A DNA stretch of 64,000 nt from JAMXLO01 sp963812505 (lineage in GTDB: Bacteria > Pseudomonadota > Alphaproteobacteria > Acetobacterales > Acetobacteraceae), in NCBI GenBank assembly GCA_963812505.1, contig CAWEVM010000018.1, positions 124,001 through 188,000 on the forward strand, written 5' to 3'. The notes under the pieces were generated by a model that had not been told where the DNA came from, made no database searches, and worked only from the letters and a program-made list of their open reading frames with translations. The position numbers and the translations under genes are program-made. Below are positions 9,104-16,718 of the stretch, one piece after another. Positions within the stretch are counted from its first letter, which is position 1. The number at the start of each line of letters is the position of its first letter.

Positions 9104-9493
9104 GTCTGTGAACCAAAGTATTGAGTTCGACGGCGGCAAGCCGTCTCGGGTGGGCCGACGGATCTATGCTGTTATGGGTGCCTCCTTGCGGCGGTAGCCC
9201 GGACGCTATCGACCCAACATTGAATGAATTGTTAATGGGTGATGGTGCAACCGCTCGGTTGGCGGCGTCTCTTCTGAGGGTCAGTTAGTTAGCAGGCCCT
9301 TGTTGGCTCGAAAACCGCCTCAGGTGGGAGAGCCGTTCGGCACGGAGCCAGGCTTGATTTGCATCGTCCAGAAAGCCGGCCGGCGCGAACTCGCGCTCCT
9401 GACGTTCGATACCCGCCTCCCATCATCGCCGCAGCTTATCGGTCGCATTCTGAACGAACGGTTAACGTGCAGGCGATCAGCGTCGTCCCCGCG
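9104..9493. other. Intergenic stretch at the island edge
   Basis: This stretch lies upstream of the glycosyltransferase gene and beyond the end of the FAH-fold hydratase. No convincing gene, RNA or repeat is visible. It probably contains the promoter of the glycosyltransferase-sulfotransferase unit. Base composition changes here from the lower-GC island to the GC-rich chromosome. Confidence 0.5.
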
Positions 9494-10255
9494 CTACCCC
9501 AGCATTGCCGCCTGCACCTCGCCCACGCCGCCAAAATCCACCTCCACCCGATCGCCTGGCGCGATCGGGAATTGCCGCGTGAACGAGCCGCTCATGATGA
9601 TCTCGCCGGGCTGGATGGCGCGGCCGAACTCCTGGAGCTTGCGCGCCAGCCAGATCACCGAGTTCAGCGGGTTGCCGAGCACGGCATCGCCGCGCCCGGT
9701 CGCGACGGTCTCGCCATTGATCCGCACCGTCGCGGCGACCGCATCCAGCGCCAGCGCGCCGAGCGGCACCGGATTGCCGAGCACGATGGTCTTCTGCTGC
9801 GCGTTGTCCGCCATCGCGAGCGCGATCTGCGCCGTGAAGTCGCCGCGCGTCTCGATGATCTCCAGCGCCGGATACACCGCGTCGATCGCGCGGCGCACGG
9901 TGGCCATATCCACCTCGCCGCTCAGTGTCTGAGCGACCCGCAGGCACAGTTCCGATTCGAAGCCAGGCCGGATCAGTTCGTCGCGGCGGAAGACATGCCC
10001 GGATGGCTTGCTGTCCAGGATGCAGCCGAACACCGGCTCGTGGAAGCCGAACTGCTGCTGGATCGGCTCCGCGGTCAGGCCGACCTTCCAGCCGATCTGC
10101 CGCTCGCCCGCGGCGATGCGGCGCGCGATCATGCCAAGCTGGATGCGATACGCCTGATCCAGCGTCAGGCGATCGAACCACTGGGTCGGGAAATACTCGC
10201 CGCGCGTGCGTGCCGCCCAGAACTCGTCGATCGCAGCCTGTTCGTCGAACGGCAT
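9494..10255 (-). CDS. 2-keto-4-pentenoate hydratase family protein (FAH fold)
   Basis: This encodes 253 residues resembling MhpD/DmpE-type hydratases, which add water to 2-oxo-4-pentenoates in meta-cleavage pathways. Visible features are 'QIGWKVGLTAEPIQQQFG', the metal-site region 'GFESELCLRVAQTLSG', 'YPALEIIETRGDF' and the C-terminal 'GEIIMSGSFTRQFPIAPGDR'. Oxalate decarboxylases of the same fold (DmpH-like) cannot be excluded. No meta-cleavage dioxygenase lies nearby, so its pathway is unclear. It is divergent from the formyltransferase gene, with 117 bp between the starts. Confidence 0.82.
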   Translation of the reverse strand: MPFDEQAAIDEFWAARTRGEYFPTQWFDRLTLDQAYRIQLGMIARRIAAGERQIGWKVGLTAEPIQQQFGFHEPVFGCILDSKPSGHVFRRDELIRPGFESELCLRVAQTLSGEVDMATVRRAIDAVYPALEIIETRGDFTAQIALAMADNAQQKTIVLGNPVPLGALALDAVAATVRINGETVATGRGDAVLGNPLNSVIWLARKLQEFGRAIQPGEIIMSGSFTRQFPIAPGDRVEVDFGGVGEVQAAMLG

Positions 10256-10372
10256 CGTCGGCCTCCCCGCGTATTTGGTCGCAGGCTAGGGCCGGCGCGC
10301 GACGGTTGCCAAGGCCGGGCCGGCGTGCAAGCTGGCGTGCCAGATCGAAGCGCAGCAACGGGAGGGCGTCGT

Positions 10373-11290
10373 ATGCGGATCGCCATCATAGGCCAGCAGG
10401 ATTTTGGCAAGGCAACGCTGGAGGCGTTCCTCAACCGCGGCGATACGGTCGCGGCGGTGTTCTGCGCGCCGGAGAAGGGGCGGCCCGATCCGTTGCGCGT
10501 GGCGGCCGAGGAGCGCGGGGTGCCGGTGCATCAGTTCCCCAAGCTCACCGATCCGGCGGCGCTCGAGGCGATGCGGGCGGCGGATGCGCAGGTCGGCGTG
10601 ATGGCGTACGTGACGCAGTTCGCGCCGCAGGATTTCTGCAACATCCCGAAGTTCGGCACGATCCAGTTCCACCCCAGCCTGCTGCCGCTGCACCGCGGCG
10701 CCTCGTCGATGAGCTGGGCGATCATCTGCGGGCGGACCGAGACCGGGTTCTCGATCTTCCGCCCGACGGATGGGCTGGACGAAGGGCCGGTGATCCTGAT
10801 GCGCTCGGTGCCGATCGAGCCGGAGGACACGCTGGGCTCGCTGTACTTCGGCAAGATCTTCCCGATGGGGGTGGCGGCGCTGGTGGAGGTGGCCGAGCAG
10901 GTGGTGGCCGGCAAGGCGCCGGCGCTCGCGCAATACGAGCCGAATGCCAGCTACGAGGGCATCATCCGCGACGCGGAAACGCGCATCAACTGGGCGAACC
11001 ACGTCGACATCACCTACAACCTGATCCGCGGCTGCGATCCCGCCCCGGGCGCGTGGACCACGGCGGATGGCAAGAAGCTGTTCGTGTTCAATGCGACGAA
11101 GCGCATCGCGCACACGTTCTCCGAGGTGAAGGGGAAGAAGCTCGGCGAGGTGGTGGCGATCAGCAACGGCGCACTGGTGGTGCATGGCCAGGGCGGGTTC
11201 ATCGAGATCGCCCGCGCGCGTCCTGATGGCGGCAGGAAGGGCGTCGCGGCCGACGCCGGTGTTGCGATAGGCACGATCCTGGGAAGCTGA
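10373..11290 (+). CDS. Formyltransferase related to methionyl-tRNA formyltransferase
   Basis: This 305-residue protein begins with a Rossmann-like start, 'MRIAIIGQQDFGKATLEAFL'. It carries the formyl-tetrahydrofolate site 'FGTIQFHPSLLPLHRGASSM' and the catalytic-loop segment 'TDGLDEGPVILMRSVPIEPE'. The C-terminal part 'RINWANHVDITYNLIRGCDP' resembles the Fmt/FDH oligonucleotide-binding-like domain. The family moves a formyl group from 10-formyl-THF or hydrolyses it. Housekeeping fmt normally neighbours def, which is absent here, so this is probably a paralogue in one-carbon metabolism, such as the hydrolase part of a 10-formyl-THF dehydrogenase. The ATG 10373 is preceded by GGGAGGG. Longer in-frame extensions upstream are antisense to the hydratase. 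Confidence 0.82.
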   Translation: MRIAIIGQQDFGKATLEAFLNRGDTVAAVFCAPEKGRPDPLRVAAEERGVPVHQFPKLTDPAALEAMRAADAQVGVMAYVTQFAPQDFCNIPKFGTIQFHPSLLPLHRGASSMSWAIICGRTETGFSIFRPTDGLDEGPVILMRSVPIEPEDTLGSLYFGKIFPMGVAALVEVAEQVVAGKAPALAQYEPNASYEGIIRDAETRINWANHVDITYNLIRGCDPAPGAWTTADGKKLFVFNATKRIAHTFSEVKGKKLGEVVAISNGALVVHGQGGFIEIARARPDGGRKGVAADAGVAIGTILGS

Positions 11291-11297
11291 CGCGAGA

Positions 11298-11333
11298 CCG
11301 TTTGGGAGCGGGCAACCGCCCGCCCCCAAACGG
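11298..11333. terminator. Bidirectional stem-loop terminator
   Basis: CCGTTTGGG (11298-11306) pairs with CCCAAACGG (11325-11333). After one mismatch, GCGGGC (11308-11313) pairs with GCCCGC (11318-11323) around a 4-base loop. It lies between the convergent formyltransferase and amt genes and would serve both. There is no long T-run on either side. Confidence 0.8.
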
Positions 11334-11337
11334 CTGG

Positions 11338-12660
11338 TTACTCGCCCTCGACGCCGATCGCGTACGCGGTCTCGCCGTGCACGGCGTCATCGCCGACCCG
11401 CAGTGTCGCCTCGTCCATGCGCAACGGAACGATTATCGATATCACCTTGAGGATGATGGCCGTTGCGATCACGTTGTAGATGATGATGAACGCCGCACCG
11501 TAGAACTGCATCAGGAGTTGGTGGCCGGTGTCGCCGTAGAGCAGGCCCGTGACGCTGACGCCGGGGGCCTCCTTGTCGGTGCCGATGTATTCCAGCATGT
11601 CGGGACAGGCGAGGACGCCGACCAGAAGGCCGCCCGTCAGGCCGGCGACGCCATGCGTCGAGAACACACTCAGCGTGTCGTCCACCCGCATCATGAAACT
11701 GGTCTTCTGCAGCCAGTTCATGCTCATCCACGGGATAATGCCGGCGACGATGCCGATGATGATCGCGCCCCAGCCGTTCACGAAGCCGGCCGCCGGCGTG
11801 ATGGCGACCAGCCCGGCGATCATGCCGTTGACGGCGCCGATGACCGATGGCTTGCCGTAGGCCATCTTGTCGAGCAGGGTCCAGACCAGCAAGGCGACCG
11901 CGGTGGCCGTGTTGGTGTTGAGCACCGCGGCCCCGGCGTCGGCATTGGCGAAGTATGGATCACCGCCGTTGAACCCGTTCCAGCCGAGCCACAGAATGCC
12001 CGCGCCGATCAGTGTAACCAGGAGGCTATTGGGAGGGAAATGCTCGCGATCCTGTTGCAGGCGTGGCCCGATAACGGCCGCGGCAGTGAAGCCGGAGGCG
12101 CCGGCGGCAAGATGAATGACATAGCCGCCCGAGAAGTCCTGCACCCCCAGCGCGGAAAGCCACCCGCCACCCCATAGGCTGAAGGCCCCCACTGTATACA
12201 CCAGTGTCATCCATACCGGGCAGAAGATCATCCATGCGGTGAAATTCATTCGCCCGAGCAGTGAGCCCGCAAGGATGATCACCGTGATCGCGGCGAACAC
12301 GAACTGGAAGAACACCAGTGTTGCCATGGGGAAAGTCAATTCGGGCATGCCCGACGCGGCGGCGGGAATGGTGGCCTGGCCGAGGGCGAACGCGGCCGAG
12401 GTCGCGGGCATGGGCGTGCCGAGGAAGGGGAACCATTGCGGTCCGAAGGCCATATTGTAGTCGAACAGGATCCAGACGACCAGGACCGAGGCGAATGCGT
12501 ACAGCGACATGAATGCTGAGTTGATGGCCCACTTCTTCTTTACGACGCCGCCATAGAGGACCATGAGGCCCGGGATGCTTTGCAGGCCGACGAACGTTGC
12601 GGCTGCCAATTGCCAGGCATTGTTGCCGGTATCGAGCCATTTTGGTGACGGTACGAGCAT
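11338..12660 (-). CDS. amt: Ammonium transporter (Amt/Rh family)
   Basis: This is a polytopic inner-membrane channel of 440 residues with about 11 hydrophobic segments. The family signature is seen as 'GVQDFSGGYVIHLAAGASGF', with the conserved Asp and the first pore His region. Other matches are 'LVPSPKWLDTGNNAWQL' at the extracellular start, 'LWLGWNGFNGG', and 'STHGVAGLTGGLLVG', which holds the second pore His. It takes up ammonium, or conducts NH3. No glnK/glnB gene is adjacent, which is unusual because most bacterial amt genes are paired with a PII gene. A GGGGGAG Shine-Dalgarno precedes ATG 12660. Confidence 0.95.
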   Translation of the reverse strand: MLVPSPKWLDTGNNAWQLAAATFVGLQSIPGLMVLYGGVVKKKWAINSAFMSLYAFASVLVVWILFDYNMAFGPQWFPFLGTPMPATSAAFALGQATIPAAASGMPELTFPMATLVFFQFVFAAITVIILAGSLLGRMNFTAWMIFCPVWMTLVYTVGAFSLWGGGWLSALGVQDFSGGYVIHLAAGASGFTAAAVIGPRLQQDREHFPPNSLLVTLIGAGILWLGWNGFNGGDPYFANADAGAAVLNTNTATAVALLVWTLLDKMAYGKPSVIGAVNGMIAGLVAITPAAGFVNGWGAIIIGIVAGIIPWMSMNWLQKTSFMMRVDDTLSVFSTHGVAGLTGGLLVGVLACPDMLEYIGTDKEAPGVSVTGLLYGDTGHQLLMQFYGAAFIIIYNVIATAIILKVISIIVPLRMDEATLRVGDDAVHGETAYAIGVEGE

Positions 12661-13086
12661 TAGATTTCTCCCCCGAGGTCATTCGTTTCCGATAGCGCCC
12701 ATCACGAACGGCAACTCCGACCGCTACGAGGCTGTTGTGAGTTACGGACGCCAAGCCAAACGGGCCAAGCAAAATATATGCCGCATATACTGTCTCGCCC
12801 CATCAGCGCCTTTTACTGGTTAGCAGCGGCGACTCGTGGCCCGCTGTGATTGTATTGATGTGAAATATTTCGCGCAATGGTTGACTAAAGGACTCGCGGG
12901 CATAGTCGCTTCGAGCGACATAGGTGTTGTGATTCGTGCAAAGATTACCAAAGCGGCGCGTTGCATAACGAGTAAGCAATGGTGATCGTGCCCGTGCCGC
13001 CGCGGACCGAAGCGGGGATGCTGGCGATACACTTTGCAACGTCGAGGAAACTGGCTATTGGGACGCCGGCCCTCGCAGATGAGGAC
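12661..13086. other. Divergent intergenic region between amt and the secreted protein gene
   Basis: These 426 bp carry no convincing gene. They must hold promoters for amt (minus) and for the secreted protein / phosphatase-kinase pair (plus). The central part is AT-richer than its surroundings. I looked for a sigma-54 GG-N10-GC promoter upstream of amt, as nitrogen control would predict, and found none convincing. Confidence 0.5.
12775..12789. promoter_or_regulatory. Perfect 15-bp palindrome upstream of amt
   Basis: TATATGC at 12775-12781 and GCATATA at 12783-12789 form 7-bp arms around a single C. It lies 115 bp upstream of the amt start, in an AT-rich patch. It could be an operator for a nitrogen or other regulator; the binding protein is unknown. 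Confidence 0.4.
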
Positions 13087-13416
13087 ATGTTCCTGACCCG
13101 GCATATCGTGGCTGCCATCGCCGCGCTGGCAACATGTGTTGCGGCTGCTTCCGGTGACGGGCAGCCTCTGGGACAGGCGCTGGTCGTCACCTGTTCCAAT
13201 CCCGCCAGCGGCGCGACGTGGCAGATCAGCATCGACTATGGCCGAGCGACCGTGGATGCCAATCCGGCCCGGATCAGCCCTGCCCAGATCTCCTGGCACG
13301 ATGCCAAGGATGGCGGCAATTACACGCTCGACCGCGCCTCCGGTGATTTGACGGTCGTTCTGGCATCCAGCACGGGCGGCTATTTCCTCCACCATCGCTG
13401 CGCGCTGCCGCCTTGA
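13087..13416 (+). CDS. Small secreted protein of unknown function
   Basis: This encodes 109 residues starting at ATG 13087. Residues 1-22 ('MFLTRHIVAAIAALATCVAA') look like a signal peptide. The mature part has two cysteines, C36 in 'VTCSNPASGATWQISIDYG' and C105 in 'GGYFLHHRCALPP', which could form one disulfide. Between them lies a repeated strand pattern, 'ISWHDAKDGGNYTLDRASG', suggesting a small beta-rich domain. I do not recognise a named family. The gene ends 25 bp before the phosphatase-kinase gene in the same direction, so they are probably co-transcribed, and a sensory or envelope partner role is possible but unproven. Confidence 0.6.
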   Translation: MFLTRHIVAAIAALATCVAAASGDGQPLGQALVVTCSNPASGATWQISIDYGRATVDANPARISPAQISWHDAKDGGNYTLDRASGDLTVVLASSTGGYFLHHRCALPP

Positions 13417-13441
13417 ACCTCGACCTCGCGAGGCGAGCAGG

Positions 13442-15145
13442 ATGAGCGACGATCTTGCCATCCCGCGGGCGAGCATCGGCTACTTCTCGGCCACGGGTCC
13501 GCGACCGCGCAATGAGGATTTCGCAGGCGCGGTACTTGGCTCCGAGGTTGCCGCGGAGCGACGCGACGTGGCGGCTGCCATCGCCGACGGCATTGGCGGC
13601 GCCAAAGGCGGCCGCGTGGCGGCGGAGACCGCGGTGCGAGGCTTCCTCGACGGCTTCTGGGACGTGCCGGAGACCATGGAGGTGCGTCGTGCCGGTGCCC
13701 GCATCCTCGACGCGCTCAACTCCTGGGTTCACTCCCAAGGTCAGCAGGACACGCGCCTCGTCGGCATGGGCTGCACATTCACGGCGCTTGTCCTGCGGGG
13801 CCGTCTTGCGCATCTGCTGCATGTCGGCGACACGCGAGCCTACCGTCTGAGCGGCGATCGGTTGATGCGCCTTACCAGCGACCACGTGCGTGAGGGCAAT
13901 GCGAATTCGCCCGTGCTCACTCGTGCACTTGGAATCGAAGCGGAGCTTCGCCTCGATTACACAAGCCAGCCGATCGCGCTGCACGATCGCTTCCTACTGT
14001 GCACCGACGGGGTGCATGGCTCCCTGGTGGACGAAAGCATCGCCGACATCCTGCGGATACGTTCGGCGCCGGCGGATACCAGCCGAGCGCTGGTCGATGC
14101 GGCACTCGAGGCGGGCAGCACCGACAACTGCACTGCGCTCGTGCTGGATGTCGTGGCACTCCCGACAGCGCGCTCCGATGATGTCGGAACCGCGATCATG
14201 CGCCTGCCGCTGATTCCTGTACCGCAGGTCGGCGACACGGTGGACGGATTCGTGTTGAATGTTCTGGTGTCCGACGGCCGGTACAGTCGCCTGTTCGGTG
14301 CGATTGACGAGGTGGACGGTGGCACGGTGGTGCTGAAGTTCCCCAAACCGCAGGTGGCCGCGGTCGCCACCTTCCATGCCGCCTTTGTTCGCGAGGCATG
14401 GGTCGGCACGCGGGTGACCAGTCCCTGGGTCGCGCATGTGATCGAGTTACCACCGGAGCGGCAGACCTGCCTTTACACCGTCATGCCGCTCTACACAGGG
14501 GAATTGCTGGAGACGCGGCTCGCGCGTGCACCAAGGGTGGGCATGGAGGATGGCCGCAACATCGCGATCAGGCTCGCGCGTGCAACGGCCGCACTGCACC
14601 GCGTCGGCATCATTCATCGCGACATCAAGCCCGACAACGTGATGCTGGAGGCGGGCGGATCGCTCAAGCTGCTCGATCTGGGCGTGGTGCGTCTGCCGGG
14701 ACTGGAGGATTTCCCCCCCGAGGCAATTCCCGGCACGACTGCTTATATGGCGCCGGAAATGTTCACGGGCGAAGCCGGCAATGCGGCGACCGACATCTAC
14801 GCGCTGGGCGTCACCTTGTTTCGCACTTTCACCGGCGAGTATCCGTACGGCAATCCGGATGCGATCAGCCCGCCACGTCTGGAGCGGCCAAAGGACATCG
14901 CGATCCTTCGCCCTGATCTGCCGGCCTGGCTGCAGGCCGCGCTCGGTCGGGCGATCGCGCTCGATCCCGCCGAGCGATTTGGCGACATGGCGGAGTTCGC
15001 CGGTGAATTTGAGGCGGGGCCATTGCATGCGCCCCCGCCGGTGCGTCGGCCGCTCACGTTATATGAGCGCGCGCCGGTTCGATTCTGGCAGGTCGTGGCC
15101 GGACTGCTTGCAGTCGGGCTGGTAGCGTCTCTGGTGTGGAAGTAG
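13442..15145 (+). CDS. Bifunctional PP2C-type phosphatase / Ser-Thr protein kinase, tail-anchored
   Basis: The 567-residue protein joins two opposing activities. Residues about 10-245 are a PP2C phosphatase with metal-binding motifs 'RPRNEDF', 'IADGIGGAKGG', 'LLHVGDTRAYRL', 'LLCTDGVHGSL' and 'STDNCTALVL'. Residues about 265-515 are a protein kinase with the ATP-anchoring Lys in 'VVLKFPKP', the catalytic loop 'HRDIKPDNVML', 'LLDLGVVR' (DLG in place of DFG), 'GTTAYMAPEMF' and 'ATDIYALGVTLF'. The last 20 residues, 'FWQVVAGLLAVGLVASLVWK', form one membrane segment with almost nothing beyond it, so both domains face the cytoplasm. Relatives are often found beside nitrate/nitrite assimilation genes; here the neighbours are amt and an MFS transporter. 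Confidence 0.92.
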   Translation: MSDDLAIPRASIGYFSATGPRPRNEDFAGAVLGSEVAAERRDVAAAIADGIGGAKGGRVAAETAVRGFLDGFWDVPETMEVRRAGARILDALNSWVHSQGQQDTRLVGMGCTFTALVLRGRLAHLLHVGDTRAYRLSGDRLMRLTSDHVREGNANSPVLTRALGIEAELRLDYTSQPIALHDRFLLCTDGVHGSLVDESIADILRIRSAPADTSRALVDAALEAGSTDNCTALVLDVVALPTARSDDVGTAIMRLPLIPVPQVGDTVDGFVLNVLVSDGRYSRLFGAIDEVDGGTVVLKFPKPQVAAVATFHAAFVREAWVGTRVTSPWVAHVIELPPERQTCLYTVMPLYTGELLETRLARAPRVGMEDGRNIAIRLARATAALHRVGIIHRDIKPDNVMLEAGGSLKLLDLGVVRLPGLEDFPPEAIPGTTAYMAPEMFTGEAGNAATDIYALGVTLFRTFTGEYPYGNPDAISPPRLERPKDIAILRPDLPAWLQAALGRAIALDPAERFGDMAEFAGEFEAGPLHAPPPVRRPLTLYERAPVRFWQVVAGLLAVGLVASLVWK

Positions 15146-15252
15146 CGGACGGAAGCGAAGGGCCGGCGTTGCGAGGAACGCGATCTTGCAGTTACGCTTC
15201 GCGTAGGGTTGCCATATCGATGCCCTAAGAAACGGCTCAGGGAGTTGACGCA

Positions 15253-16659
15253 GTGCTGGAGCATCTGGAACGCCAGACGTCACTGACCAACAATCAGCGC
15301 AAGATCGTTTTCGCCGCCATCCTTGGCGACATGCTCGACTTCTTCGACTTTTATCTGATCGGCTTCGTGCTGGCGTTCATCGTCGGTTCGTGGAAACTCA
15401 CTTACGGCCAGTCAGCGATGATTTTGTTGTCGTCCGGCCTGGGCGCGGTGCCTGGTGCGTTGTTCTGGGGCTGGCTCGCGGATCGCATCGGTCGGCGCAA
15501 GGTGTTCATAATGACCGCGCTGAATTTCTCGCTCGCCACTGGCGTGATGGCACTGACACCGGAGCAGGGTGGTTGGATCTTCCTCACCTTCTTTCGTTTC
15601 CTGGTGGGCTTCGGTGTCTCCGGCCTGTTCGCGGTGGATCTGCCGTTGGTGCAGGAATTCGTGCCAACATCAAAGCGTGGTCTGGTCGGCGGCATCGTCA
15701 CGTCGTGCCTGCCGCTCGGCAGCATGCTTGGCGCGTTTCTTGGGGCCTATCTCGCGCCGATCGTTGGCTGGCGCGGGTTGTTCGTTGTTGGTCTGATGCC
15801 AGCGTTGATCACCTTGCTGATCCGCGCCTGGGTGCCGGAATCGCCGCGCTGGCTGATCCGCATGGGGCGCGTCGAGGAGGCGCGTGAGGCGCTCGCCTGG
15901 GCGCTGCAAACGGATCCGCGCAGCATCACTCTGCCCACCAGTGTGCCCGCACCGCGACATACCCCGTGGCGCGAACTGTTCCGCTATCCGCGCAGCATGA
16001 TCCTGTCAACGCTGACCAGTCTCGGCGTGCAGACGACCGGTATCGGCCTTGTGCTGTGGGCACCGACATTGTTTGTACAGACGCTGTCGATCGGACCGGC
16101 GGAAGCTTCGTTTCTCATGATATGGGTTGGCTTCGCGGGACTGATCGGCCGCTTTCTGTTCTCGTGGCTGTCGGAAGCGATCGGTCGGCGCCCTTCGGGT
16201 GTGCTGCTGAGCTTCGGCGCGGCGATCTTCTGCTGGCTGGCTGGCGTGTATCACGCCGACTTCATCGGTGGCGTCTCCATGCTGTTCCTGGGGATCATGC
16301 TGTCGCGCTTCTTCGGCGATGGCGGTTACGCGGTCGTTGGGCCATACGCTGCGGAGGTGTGGCCGGCGGCCCTGCGCGCAAGCGGCATGGGCTTCGGCTA
16401 CGGCCTCGGTAATTTCGGCAAGGTGATCGGACCGCTCGGGCTGGCGCTGATCGCGGGATCGTCCAACTACGTCAATCCCAAGGCCGATCTTGCCGCGCTT
16501 GGGCCGGCGATGAACTATCTAGCGGCGTGGAGCGTGATGGCTGGGCTGGTGTTCCTATTCCTTGGTTTCGAGACAAAAGGGCGCTCGCTCGAAGAGATCG
16601 ATGAAGCTTTGCTACAGCCGAAGGCGGCAAAGGTGTGGACGGCTTACGAGCAGCGTTGA
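15253..16659 (+). CDS. MFS transporter, aromatic-acid/sialate (AAHS/SHS)-like
   Basis: This is a 12-segment secondary transporter of 468 residues. The loop 2-3 motif is 'GWLADRIGRRKVFIMTALNF', and its second-half counterpart is 'FLFSWLSEAIGRRPSG'. The first membrane segment has 'LGDMLDFFDFYLIGFVLAF', with the acidic DxxD-like pattern typical of MhpT/PcaK/ShiA relatives that import organic acids with protons. The start is GTG 15253 after AGGGAG. It is convergent with the oxalate operon and follows the phosphatase-kinase by 107 bp, so its substrate is not set by context. It is not a member of the OFA oxalate/formate antiporters by sequence feel. Confidence 0.85.
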   Translation: MLEHLERQTSLTNNQRKIVFAAILGDMLDFFDFYLIGFVLAFIVGSWKLTYGQSAMILLSSGLGAVPGALFWGWLADRIGRRKVFIMTALNFSLATGVMALTPEQGGWIFLTFFRFLVGFGVSGLFAVDLPLVQEFVPTSKRGLVGGIVTSCLPLGSMLGAFLGAYLAPIVGWRGLFVVGLMPALITLLIRAWVPESPRWLIRMGRVEEAREALAWALQTDPRSITLPTSVPAPRHTPWRELFRYPRSMILSTLTSLGVQTTGIGLVLWAPTLFVQTLSIGPAEASFLMIWVGFAGLIGRFLFSWLSEAIGRRPSGVLLSFGAAIFCWLAGVYHADFIGGVSMLFLGIMLSRFFGDGGYAVVGPYAAEVWPAALRASGMGFGYGLGNFGKVIGPLGLALIAGSSNYVNPKADLAALGPAMNYLAAWSVMAGLVFLFLGFETKGRSLEEIDEALLQPKAAKVWTAYEQR

Positions 16660-16718
16660 CCCGCTGCCGCGCCGGATATCGACTTTCCGACACGGAGTGC
16701 AGCCGCCGGTAGCCTGAC

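Noticed and set aside
9359..10372. Long in-frame extension upstream of the formyltransferase
   Set aside because: It is fully antisense to the FAH-fold hydratase and shows Arg/His-rich, non-protein-like sequence. The formyltransferase fold starts at ATG 10373 with its own Shine-Dalgarno.
10286..11329. 347-residue open frame antisense to the formyltransferase
   Set aside because: High-GC shadow frame with no recognisable motif; the sense strand encodes a clear family member.
12740..12800. Sigma-54 promoter upstream of amt
   Set aside because: G-rich TTGGC words occur, but none has the GG-N10-GC spacing.
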